Assembly: GCA_023159155.1 (NCBI GenBank)
Contig: JAJNNX010000037.1
Location: 62,001 to 126,000 of the forward strand
Reading direction: 5' to 3'
Length of the DNA stretch: 64,000 bases
From: Ustulina deusta
Taxonomy: Eukaryota; Ascomycota; Sordariomycetes; Xylariales; Xylariaceae
Part shown: piece after piece, positions 36,360 through 48,768 of the stretch
Layout of the letters: each line of letters begins with the position of its first letter
Position numbering within the stretch: the stretch's first letter is position 1
Program-made: the position numbers and the translations under genes
The notes under the pieces: model-generated
The model's database searches: none
Seen by the model: the letters and a program-made list of their open reading frames with translations, nothing else
Told to the model about the DNA's origin: nothing

Positions 36360-37461
36360 CTAAAGTCTACCCCTCTGCGGCAGCAGCAACTGCACTTTCT
36401 GATAGGGCACGCCTAGGAATTCATACACGAAATTCCATTGATCGCTGCCGAAAAAGGGCTCGCTGCGGCCTTGGGCATCGGTGACCCAGAGCCAAGGGCC
36501 GCCAAAAGCGCCACGTGCTAGGGCCTCGTCAACTCTTGCCTTCAGCGCGGTCTTCACTACCTCTGTGGATATGGCGCCCAGGATTTGGGCGACCTGTTCG
36601 GCGGTGAAGAGCTTGTCGGCGGATGAAGGGGGGTTAGGGGTAATGGGGGAGGAAGGGGAATTGAAGCAATCGAGGCGGAAGTGCACGGGGATCTCAGATA
36701 AGACCTCCTGCAGGACCGGGAGACTGATTGGGAACTTCTGCAGGGTCCAGAAGGCGTGGAAGAAGTAAGCGAAAGCGGTGGTGTAAACTTCTGCCGGGAA
36801 ACAGGATTTGATGTGCGTCAGGGCGCGCATTGGCTGCTTGATGTTAGCCTGTCTGGCCACGGAGACTTGTCTGGTGTCCTGCTCAAGGTGCGTGGATGGA
36901 GATGATACGCACCACGACCGTCTTGCCTATCTCCATCAGACCGGCTGGTATTGTGAAGTCCTTCAAGCCGACGGCGTCGGCGGCCCGCTTCGCGGCATAT
37001 TTTGAGTATTTAGCCTTCGCTGGGACTAGCCATGGCGGACGATTGTCTGTCAAGTATCCGGATTAGCGTCCTCGGCACCAGGCAGGTTGTGGAGGAGAAG
37101 AGGTACTGGACGCATGCGAACGGGGCCATGGTCATGCGTGCTCATGGCTGAAACTCACTCGATCCAACGTTGATGGCGCCGAGGAGGTAAGGATGGATTC
37201 TGTGAATGGGCATACTCAGTAAGCGACCGTGACACGGTACCGTGGCGACAAGCTCACACTATCTCGATTCTGTTCTGTCTCAACAGCTCCTTGTTCTGCT
37301 GCAGCTGGATGAAGGTGATATAGCTGTAATACGACGCTGCATCTGTGTCAGTCGCATTCTCAACAACACGTCCACGCCGCTCCTTGTGTAAGCGTGAGAT
37401 ATGTATTGTCAGCGAATGCACACGTACCGATGTCGAGATAGCACTCTGCTCTCCCTGCCAT
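36360..37461 (-). CDS. Kappa-class glutathione S-transferase / DsbA-family isomerase
   Basis: Five exons on the minus strand (37461-37428, 37336-37258, 37199-37159, 37046-36913, 36833-36360) give 253 aa, all joining in frame at GT-AG sites. The N-terminus MAGRAECYLDIASYYSYITF is the thioredoxin-fold start of GST kappa and HCCA isomerases; Ser13 corresponds to the catalytic serine that activates glutathione. LLGAINVGSNNRPPW and PMRALTHI follow at the expected places. The C-terminal GGPWLWVTDAQGR, then FFGSDQWNFVYEFLG, closes the fold. The length is close to the family's ~220-260. It probably conjugates or isomerises with glutathione in peroxisome or mitochondrion, as relatives do. It is adjacent to the O-acetylhomoserine lyase on the same strand and could belong to the same detoxification or specialised pathway. 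Confidence 0.9.
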
Positions 37462-37983
37462 GGTGCCGATCCTCATCAACTGCAAAATATCGTGCAAGGT
37501 TCTGCTGCGTGGGTGCTGAGGAAGAATACAATTCCAGTATATATCTTGTCGCACGAGGAGCGAACATGAAGCTACGTTGATCCCATGGCATGGTGATTAC
37601 TCAACAGGAGCGACACGGCGGTTGTGTGCAACACAAGTACCAAGCAAGGTAATTTACTGCTTGTTGGTACATCCCTCCATGGTGCCTCGGCTCAGGTTTC
37701 AGACCCACATGCCGTTGTTTGGGGCCTGATGGCCGATCGATACGCTGCTGCACCACTCATCTCATCTCATCTCATCTCATCTCATCCTGTTACCTCCTGC
37801 CGTTGCTACAGACCGCCACTTTCAAGCCAGGAAATGCCTCGAAACAGCTTTTTAAAAATTTAAAATAAAAATGATTAGGCGATACTATGCTACAACTAAT
37901 CAGCAGCCGGCGTGCTGCAACCCCGAATGTCACAAACGAGCCGCGTTCATTGAGTGCCCACAGCATCTTCTAGATATCCCGTT
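37462..37983. promoter_or_regulatory. Upstream region of the GST kappa gene
   Basis: About 520 bp between the GST start and the 3' end of the lyase gene, both on the minus strand, so it contains the lyase terminator and the GST promoter. It includes a pentanucleotide microsatellite at 37756-37785. Confidence 0.45.
37756..37785 (+). repeat. (CTCAT)6 microsatellite
   Basis: Six perfect tandem CTCAT units, about 300 bp upstream of the GST kappa start codon. Length-variable loci of this kind are useful strain markers and can change promoter spacing. Confidence 0.95.
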
Positions 37984-39870
<1,887 letters not shown>

Positions 39871-40750
39871 CTTGGCGCGAATTTGGCTTATCTTCTTCGA
39901 GACTTTTCTAAAGTCGCCGGGGCACTAGGATGTCGTGAGATGCGCTCCTCGTCTTGAAACTATAATAGGGAGAGTGCTGGTTCCAACAAGACAGAGTTGC
40001 TAGGTCTGCTTTAAATATATATTCGAGAGGACTTGTCTACTGACATCAACATAACAACAACAGTCTTATCTCCCCGCAGATAGACATGATTTGAGGACGG
40101 GGCATCTCCCTGCAACCAGGTTTGATTGTTAGTAATGTGACGCCGAATCGTCTGGGGTGCTTTCGGTCTTACCTGCGTCGACCCCGTTGTTCTGCAATGC
40201 AACACCCACCAGCAAATCCCGAAAGAAGGCTCGGCATTGTCATCCTGCCATATCCGGGGGCCCACCCGAAGATACGGCTTGCAAGATCGTCTACACTTGG
40301 CAAAGATCGCTCTCGTCTTAGTCTTACCACATTTGCTGTTGGTCTGGATGGGACGGGGACTACCGTGCTGCACGCCAATAGATTGTCCTGTCCCGTTTTA
40401 GGGAGGGCAGGGGCTGTCACGATAACTAAAGACTCGTGGGAGCTTGACGAGCTAGTCGTCGGCCGTGTTGCGTGATAGGTCATTTTACATCACTGAACTT
40501 CACCATGTTTCACAACATGCGTAGAAGTACGTTGCTAGGAGCGCCGATTGGGAAATATCACTAGTTCCATGCGACCATAGCATGAAAAGACATTTTGCTA
40601 GCCCCTTCTACTCTCGTGCGAGAGTGACTATTGTTGGCATACACTTTGACATCCATCGTCTGACATAAACAACTCCTGATCAGATCCTAGTCCTGCCACG
40701 TTTTTCCTCACCGCCTATCATATTGCAATGCTGACCGTAACGGTCGCTCA
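39871..40750. other. Intergenic between lyase and nitrilase genes
   Basis: About 880 bp containing the promoter of the lyase gene and the 3' region of the nitrilase gene, both on the minus strand. Open frames here (for example 40,169-40,483) are not supported. Confidence 0.5.
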
Positions 40751-42360
40751 TCAATTTACAAAGTTTACGCTTGTGCCGGGTTTCGTGCTCACGGCCAATG
40801 TACTACGATTTCGGTCTCGTAAGCCCTTGTTCGTCCATTCACGAGACGGTGCACAAGTTCCAACTTACAAGATGTCAGGTCTGCTATAACTTCCGACGGG
40901 GTCGAAATCAAGCTATTTGTGTTTTCCAAGACGAATTAGCTGGTCTGTATTCCCTAGAGACTTTTAATGCACGGATGCTGGGAAACTCACCCTCGACTCA
41001 ATAACTGCCGACATCGGCAAGTCAGCATAAACGATGCTTTCTTTATCCCATAGGGGCTCCGTAAGCCGCGTGCCCAGCGGCCCGGCCACGAAGGAGCCGC
41101 CGTGATTCACGATGTCATCGGCCTCCCACTGCTCGCCGTCAGGTCTGCGATCAGGGTGCTCAAGGGTGAAGGGAGGATAATCCGCCGGGAAATCCGAGAC
41201 CCTGGTCATGGCATTGACAGTGACTACGAAGCAGCGCCCTTCTTTGGCGATATGCTGCATCGACGCCGTCCACGTTGGCAGGTCATCAGCCGTGGGGGCT
41301 AGGTATATCCTATGTTCATGATCAGTTGTCGGCTTTTGTTCTGCTTTGAACAGGTCGGAAAGACTGGTACATACTCTATCCCTTGCTGATAGAGCGCCAT
41401 ACGTGCGGCAGGCATATAATTCTCCCAGCTGTTACCGGTCATATTAGCATGAGTTATAACACGTGTCATCGACTTGCGGTGTGTAAGCCTTCTTCACTCA
41501 CCAGATCAGCATCCCGATCTTGCCGATATCTGTCTGCACGACTCCGAGACCGTCCCCTGCTCCCCTTCCCCAAACTAGGCGCTCGGCTGCCGTTGGGACC
41601 AACTGGTGGTTATATCTCAGTGATTTGTTTTATGAAACATGCATGTACGCAAGTAGTTGGGCAGGTTCCTAGCTTACCTTCCTATGCTTCAACAAGATAG
41701 ATCCATCTCTGCCAAAAAGCAAGGCCGTACAGTACAGTGTCCCGCCTTCCTTCTCGATGATGCCGACTTCAAGATACACATGATGCGTCCGCGCCGCTTC
41801 CGCGATGGTCTCGACCTCGGCGGACGGAATAGCTACAGCTGAGTCGTAATACCTGCGGTACCATTCCCGACCTGCTCGCCGGTTTAAAGCGCTCCTTGTT
41901 AGCCGTTTTCATCGTTTCCATTGTCATATATTATTATCACCTCAGCACGTGGGTAAGGTCAAGAGCCAATAAGATGAATACGGCGTACCTCGGGATTCTC
42001 TTGCCCCTATCGTGGCGTCGAAGGCGTAACGCCAAGGGTAAGCCGAGAGGAATGCTTCACTAGTAGATTCCGTAAAAAAAAGATTAGTCCACAGGAGGTT
42101 TGCGTTACATTTTCGCCTTCCAAAATACCATCGTGTGATTTTTTTGGTGAGAGGTGGGTAAGATAGGGGAGGTAGTCAAGGCAAGCTAAGACAAATGAGA
42201 CACGCCACATGATATTCACTCACGGGAAAACGACCAAGTCTGCACCGCCTTCCACGGCCTCCGCTGCCAAGCGGGTTAGTTTTTCGAGGCTCTTCTCTAG
42301 GTCAAAGGATACCGGGGCGGCTTGCACAGCGGCAACTCTGACTGTTTTGCTCGAAGACAT
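40751..42360 (-). CDS. Nitrilase (CN-hydrolase family)
   Basis: Eight minus-strand exons (42360-42224, 42059-41989, 41871-41678, 41602-41502, 41428-41375, 41309-40991, 40912-40869, 40802-40751) give 323 aa; every junction keeps frame. Nitrilases convert R-CN to carboxylic acid and ammonia. The catalytic triad is complete: Glu47 in FPEAF, Lys134 in KHRKLVPT, and Cys168 in LICWENYMP, whose codon is split by intron 4. Other family marks are [37 protein letters not shown] and [14 protein letters not shown] near the end. The start used is the Met before [15 protein letters not shown]; an upstream in-frame Met at 42420 exists but precedes the conserved start. It sits between O-acetylhomoserine lyase and aspartokinase, which suggests a nitrile derived from the homoserine branch or cyanide handling (inference). 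Confidence 0.92.
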
Positions 42361-45062
42361 TGCGACGTTCGTATAGCAGAATAAGATATTATATAAGCTA
42401 GGTACACTTGTATTTTCCATAAAATGTTGTGTGAAACGGGATGAATGTCTTTTTTACTTCCAGGAGTCGCCCCGAAAGTTTAAATCTATCCGTACTACCT
42501 CGTGTGCCTAAGCATCGTTCGAGCTAAACATTACTTGCTTGCTTACTGCGTATAGAACCAAGATAGCACTGCATACTAGATATCAGACGCAGACACAGCG
42601 CTCCCGGCAGTTGGAAGTAAGCAAGTGGAGCTGCTTATGAGTTGTACAAACCTATTGTCAACCAAGTTCCACACTATTAAACGTCAAGAACAGCCCGAGG
42701 AGATAGCCATCTATCCCAAATTCGTGAGAGGCATTATCTATTTCGTAACAGAAAAACAACGCTAGGACCGCTGCAAGGCATTAATGTCCTTAGCTCCTTG
42801 CTGACCCCGGTGTATTCTACCTATAGGAATACTCGTACAACCCAGATCCCGAGCAGGGCCAGGGACTAATGAGCAGCAAATCCCGACCCCATGAGGCAAC
42901 CCGGATAAGGCAAATCTGTAGGAAACCCCCGGGGACGCGTCCCTCACTGGCCGATGCAGACCAGACCACGGCACTCGTGGGAGCACGGCAGACAGGTGGG
43001 AGACAGATCTAACATGACGTCTCCTACGATGGGAGACTCTGGATTTCACCCCTATCGGCAACTTCCGTTCACCTTCCTCGCTCGCACAGGTGATGTAGTA
43101 GGTAGCACTCTCCTGCACCCCAGCCCGGCAGTCGAGGAGCGGCAGCGGCGGGAATGTGCCGCGCATACGGCCGTGATCATGGGACATGGGCATCACTTAG
43201 AGCCGGCGGCGCCGGCGGCGTAGAAGGAGTCCGTCCTCGCCCCGCCATATGGTATGACAATTGCAATCAATCACCGCGGTATTATCTTGAACAGACGGGC
43301 ACCGAAGTTCGAAACCGAACCGCAAGATTAAAGAGAGACAGAGAGAAAAAAAAAAGAAAAAAAGAAACAGCAGCAAGGACGCAAAAAACCCTGTAGGCGA
43401 CGAAACCCCCCTTGTCGTCCACTGTGCAACTGGCAAGAGCCGGTATTTGCGTCATGCGCAAGGGGAAAACCTCATACGATACCTAGGTACCCATTGCCAT
43501 TGCGGACATCATGCGTGCCCGGTGTTTGCGTTCTGCTGCGTCGTTCGTTGCGTGACCGGCTTTCTCGTGAAGCGCACAAGGGGGGGGACACGCTAACCGA
43601 ACCTAATTACTAAGGTTAGAGATGCGGCCGTTCCCGTTTTTTTCCCTTCTTCTTCGGCATGGCGAGGAGGCGAGGATAAAGGCGAGAGGAAAAAAAAAAA
43701 AGGGGGGGGTGAATGCTTTGAAATGCTGGGGCGAATTGAAACGGGCTTCCAATCTTCAACGGTTTCTGTTCTATCGGCATCTGTATATACCATCGTGACA
43801 CGTAACCAGGCTTCTCGGTCTCGGCGACGAAGCTGAAGTTATCGGGCAGATGAAACGAGTCACAGAAGGAGCATTAAGCTAGCCTACGCCTGGTTTGCGC
43901 CTTGGATTTATTTACCTAGTAGAAGAGTTTCGGATGACAGATCCGCGTGAAATGAAGGCTGTCAATTCATTGTTGTAAAACTACGGCGAAGGCCTGCGTG
44001 AACAGGGTTTTGGGCTAGGTTAGGAACGCGCAGTCTTACTGTGTTCTTAGAAGAGTAGGTATAGTATGGAACCGAAGTCTATGTAAATTGGGGTTTTCTT
44101 TTTTCCCCCTTTTCCCCTTTTTTCCTTATTGTTTATTCTTTCCTTTGCCTCCTCTTTTCAACTGGACTTAGGTGCTCATCCATGTCGGAGTTTGTTCGAA
44201 GGATGAACCCGACGATGCTGACATGGAGCAACACATGGCGATTGAAACGCCAGATTTAGCACTGCGACTCTACATAGTGGCTCGTGTGTGTGGCTCGTCT
44301 CTCCAGCACCAAACCAAACCCGAAAATGAGGGAGAGGGTGCGGGGTGGCGTCCTTGCGGGGGCTATAGTGCACCCTCTATATGCCACGATCCTTCCCGAC
44401 GTACATAGCGAAGTAGTCAGTATGTTTCCTCCGGAATTAACAGGACGGGAACAAGCCCAGAAGACGGGGTTAATGGTGAAAGGCGGACCCCGGCGACGAT
44501 GTTTCAAACCCCTAGTATAGCAGTGGGCTGATTTTCGTGTGCTTCCTCGATGCAAACACCGCCGTGAACATCGTGAGACCGCCTGGCGACGACCTGAGGT
44601 ACCTGCGCTAGTCCAACGCTTGCTCAGCGATGTCCCAAATTTATAATACGGGCTCGCCAAGATGGCGAAACGGTCAAGATACCGACCTCCAATCGGATCG
44701 CTGAAGACCAGCGGGATCTGCTCGCATGTAGGTGGGCCTTGGCTCTCCGCCACCTTGTGCATCCTTCAAGATAATTCTCAGGCTCATGAGCTGGTAACAT
44801 GTAGAGTGCTACATCTGTTGCCCGGATTTGGCCTAACTGTGCAGAGTGGCCCCGGAACCGATGCACAAGCCTAACCTATATAGCATCTCATTGCCGGTGC
44901 TTCTCCCCTAGGTGTTGGGGTAAAGATTGCTACCGAGACGGGGTTGACTACGCGCCGATTATTAACAAGTGGATTCCTGTGTAATTCTGGGTCCTTTCGT
45001 GCTTTGAATACAAGTTTTCAGCTAAATCCATTATCTATTGTTGCTCGCTACCCGCCAGAAAC
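42361..45062. promoter_or_regulatory. Large divergent upstream region between nitrilase and aspartokinase
   Basis: 2.7 kb separates two divergent starts. Several polypurine/polypyrimidine blocks occur (43,336-43,375; 43,690-43,709; 44,096-44,160), along with a perfect TACCTAGGTA (43,480-43,489). Open frames of up to 168 codons on the minus strand (44,256-44,762) lack domains and splice support. It could contain a lost regulator gene, but I see no zinc-cluster motif. Confidence 0.45.
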
Positions 45063-47196
45063 ATGGCCGTCGCCACCAGCGTGAACAAACCTTGGCTAGT
45101 CCAGAAGTATGGGGGTACTAGTTTAGGAAAGCTGATGGACACCATTTGTGGCAGCATTATTCCGGACCACGCTGAAAAGCACAAATTGGTCGTCGTCTGC
45201 TCCGCTTTGTCCGGAACGCTCAAAGCAAAGGGAACGACAAGCCTATTGCTGGAATGCATTGCACTATCCGAACGCGGACCCGACGCCCAACAGCAAATGG
45301 TGGATTTGGTCGATCTCATTAAAAACAATCACCTAGCCGTGCTGGATTCGATTTTCGAGACACAGAAGGAGTCGGCATTCGAAGCCTACGATATCCCCAA
45401 AACGAGCATCGTGAGGGAATGTGAGGCTCTGAAAAGGTTCTTGCTAGCCACTCAGGTGAGCCGAGGGTGAATGGGCGTAAGCAGCAGACCACTGAATTTG
45501 CTGCAGGTAGTGGGAGAACTGTCACCGCGGTCTAAAGATCGCGTGATTTCTTTGGGTGAAAAGTTGGCATGTGTGACCATCACGGCATGTTTGGCAAGCA
45601 AGGTGAGCTCTTGACGGACTCTTCGTGACACTTGGTATTTATCTTGACTAACCCGGGATTCAGGGTATACCCGCAAAGCCAGTCATCCTGGATGATGTAG
45701 TATCCGCTGTCTTCGGTGCATCAGCCGATGACCAGACCGCTGCAATAGACAGGTTAGGGTCTGGATTCTATCATGCCATTGCTGAAGAGATAGCCATTCG
45801 GGTCAAAGACTGCGAACCAGCAATCCCTATCGTTACAGGTAAGTTCTACCACGATCCGCTTCAACAGTTCGACTGGCTGACAAGGGATAGGGTTCTTTGG
45901 TATAATGCCGAACTCTCTCATTGAAACCGTCGGCCGAGGCTATTCAGACCTTTGTGCCGCTATGGTAAGTAATTCGCAGGGTCATGTTCTTTCTACATTG
46001 GCCACTTTTAAAGAATAGAGGCTCTCTTTTTGCGCTAGGATCGCGTCTTGGACGCTCACAACTACGCTCAACATAACATTAACTAACTCCGAGTATTGCA
46101 GTGCGCTGTGGCAGTAGGGGCAACGGAACTACAGATTTGGAAAGAGGTCGACGGTATCTTCACTGCTGATCCGCGGAAGATACCCTCGGCACAACTCCTG
46201 CCTTCGGTCACAGCCGAAGAAGCGGCGGAACTGACATACTATGGGAGCGAGGTGCGCTAGACCATTCGGACAGATGTTTGGTGACGCATAGTTTGCTGAC
46301 CAGGACATAGGTTATACACCCTTTGACGATGGACCAGATCCGCGAAGCAAATATTTCCCTTCGCTTGAAGAATGTTTTTAAGCCACATGCCGATGGGACG
46401 TTAATAGACCCCAACTCTACCTCGTCTACTTTCGAGATTGGCCAAGTCACGAAGGTGATATCGCCGCCCGGCGTCCTTCTCAAAACCGATTTCTCTGTCG
46501 GCCGGTTTGAACGCAGAAGGCCAACTGCGGTGACAGTCAAGGATGATGTACTCCTGATCAATGTGGTTTGTAACAGAAACACGAAGTCAGGGGGTCTCCT
46601 GATTCGAGTGTTCGACCGACTTGAGAGGAACAATATTCCAGTCGACTTGATAGCGACGAGTGAGAGAAATGTCAGCCTTGCCGTCCATTCGCCGGGCAAC
46701 CCGAACGCCGTGTTGAGGCTCAAAGAGGAGCTGGAACGCTTTGGCCAAGTCTCCATCGCGCAAAACATGTCCATTGTCACGATAGTCGGTCACAAGATGA
46801 GAAGTCAGATCGGCGTGGCCAGTACGGGTTCGTCAGCAACCACTGCGGCGACGTAGCTCACTGACACCAGTCTAGATGACACTCTCTCGGCATTAGCAGC
46901 CGCCAACGTCAACATTCATCTCATCAGCCAGGGGGCGAGTGAGATTAGTATATCGTGAGTGCCTCGGAGCCTTCTGACAGAAGGCCAGATAACGCATTTA
47001 CCAACACTTACTGACCATATCTCAGGCTTGTCGTCAATGCACACGATGCAACCACAGCGCTCAGCGCGATACATCGCGAAGTCCTTAAAATCCCAACAAT
47101 TGAAGAGAGTCAGTTTCGTCGAAGTAAGCGTCCCATGTCTCTGCTGTGCTCAACACCGTAGTTAACGATCGTTCTGCAGGAGCCTGGCTCTATTAG
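45063..47196 (+). CDS. Aspartokinase (aspartate kinase), divergent paralogue type
   Basis: Nine exons (45063-45455, 45507-45602, 45664-45838, 45891-45964, 46099-46251, 46311-46821, 46876-46954, 47026-47123, 47180-47196) give about 531 aa. It phosphorylates L-aspartate, the first step to homoserine, threonine and methionine. The amino-acid kinase domain has QKYGGTSLGK (residues 14-23), SLGEKLACV, GRGYSDLCAAM and EVDGIFTADPRKIPSA. Two C-terminal ACT domains (from ~330; NVSLAVHSPG, SIVTIVGHKM, VNIHLISQGASEISIS) normally confer feedback control by threonine. The last three exon joins are the least certain; the model ends in AWLY, as I recall for fungal aspartokinases. Several positions differ from the usual housekeeping enzyme (KYGGTSLGK for KFGGTSVGK; a shortened loop before the ELQIWKEVDG segment), so this may be a pathway-specific copy, as FUB3 is in fusaric acid synthesis. 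Confidence 0.9.
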
Positions 47197-47669
47197 AGGA
47201 GGATGAGAAACATCGGACGTAATTAGGATGAGGCATCTAAATTGCATCTCGAAAGGAGAATGGAGATGTATGTATATAGCGCACCGCGGACATAAGGTTC
47301 TCATCATGTACTTGTATAGGAGGTATACACAGCGGATTTGTATATACACAGATGGTAATACCGATAAGGGAATATTAGTGGATCTCACAATGCCTCGGTT
47401 CATGCAGCCAGTTCGATACACCAATCAAATTAAGCGTTCACATGTTTACTGTGGAGGTGCCTAGGTATAACCCAAGTGTAAGATGATGGGGATTAGTGAT
47501 CCGTGATAGGTGTCTCGGCACCAGCCATCAACCTTTAAACTCAACACAGGGCAACTGATTTGCTAGCAGTTTAAGATAATTCAACTTATATTAGAATGTA
47601 TGCCTATTTCTCCATGGCATGAGATGTGATCTTCATATATATATTTCACGACAGTCCACACTTGCCACA
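47197..47669. other. Short intergenic region between aspartokinase and SDR genes
   Basis: About 470 bp between two tandem plus-strand genes: 3' region of the aspartokinase and promoter of the SDR. The close tandem spacing suggests possible co-regulation. No separate gene is seen. Confidence 0.5.
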
Positions 47670-48768
47670 ATGACCACCAAAAGAGTAGCACTGGTTGTTG
47701 GAGCATCCAGAGGTATCGGTAGACAAGTTGCCCTTGATCTAGCATTAGCTAGGGACGGCTATCGCGGTAGAAGCACCATAACTTCAAGATCCGGGCTCTT
47801 AGCTGACAAAAGTGCAGTTGTTGTCGCAGCTAAGTCCATTAGCGACGCCCAGAGCGCCTCTCCCTTCCCCCCAGATCCCAACTCTCCACAATCGACGATT
47901 AGCACCGTCGAGCGAGAGATTCGAGAGGCCGGTGGTGATGCGACTGCGATAGCTGTGGATGTCAGGGACTTCGAGAGCGTCAAGATATGCGTGGACAAGA
48001 CCGTCGAGGTATCGTGAATATCCTTCGTTGTAATCGGATGGGCTAACTAACGTCCCGGGGGAGTAGATATACGGTCGGCTTGATGTGTTGGTCTATAATT
48101 CAGGGGCAATATGGTGGGCTGCTGTTGAGGACACGCCCATGAAACGGTTCCAATTGATGCAGCAGGTCAATCCCGAGGGGCTTTATGGAACTATCCAGGC
48201 TTCCCTTCCGCACCTGAAGAAGCATGGGAACGGGCGGATCATAGTTGTTAGCCCTCCGATCTACAGCCGTTTCTTCAGGGGAAAGACTGCCTATGCAATG
48301 GGCAAGGTCGGTATGAGCGTGCTGACAAAGGGCCTCGCGATGGATCTCCAGAGACAAGGCCTGACCGATATGGCCATTACGAGTATTTGGCCAGCCTCTG
48401 TGAGTACCCCGTAAATCGATCATCGATCATCGTATAATGACCAGTTTCAGGCGATCGAGTCTGGGGCTACGCGCAAGATGACCGAGAAGAACCCAAAGGA
48501 AGCAGAAGACCTACGGAAGGCGACCATCTTTTCGGATGCGATCCTTGCAATGCTGCGAGCTCCCGCGTCTAGCGTTAACGGGCGACTAGAGCTTGACGAA
48601 GATTACCTTCGGAGTGATGCCGGCATAACCGACTTTTCCAAGTATTCCGTTGTCCCCGGGGCGTCACCCCGGAGGATCATGCCCGCGCAGTTTCCCGACC
48701 TTGCTGTGAAGGAGCAGGACGACGAAGGGAAACGGATGAATAGCGCCGGGGGTAGAGCAAAGCTATGA
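47670..48768 (+). CDS. HSDL2-like short-chain dehydrogenase/reductase
   Basis: Three exons (47670-48008, 48067-48399, 48451-48768) give 329 aa. The Rossmann start is VALVVGASRGIGRQV (nucleotide-binding GASRGIG at 11-17). An insertion at ~30-80 separates beta-2 from the following helix, as in HSDL2-like proteins. The usual NNAG is replaced by YNSG (123-126). Catalytic residues are Ser175 (VVSPP) and Tyr189/Lys193 (YAMGK). The extension after 220 includes AIESGATRKMTEKNPKEAED and VNGRLELDEDYLR, typical of HSDL2 and unlike classical SDRs. The sterol-carrier domain of animal HSDL2 is absent. The substrate is unknown, probably a hydroxy or keto lipid or acyl intermediate; relatives are often peroxisomal or mitochondrial. 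It lies 470 bp downstream of aspartokinase in the same direction. Confidence 0.9.

Noticed and set aside
42762..43196. 144-codon minus-strand frame in the same spacer
   Set aside because: No conserved motif, low-complexity ends and no splice support.
44256..44762. 168-codon minus-strand frame between nitrilase and aspartokinase
   Set aside because: Arg/Ser/Cys-rich without motifs; a zinc-cluster regulator was considered, but no CxxC spacing of that type is present.
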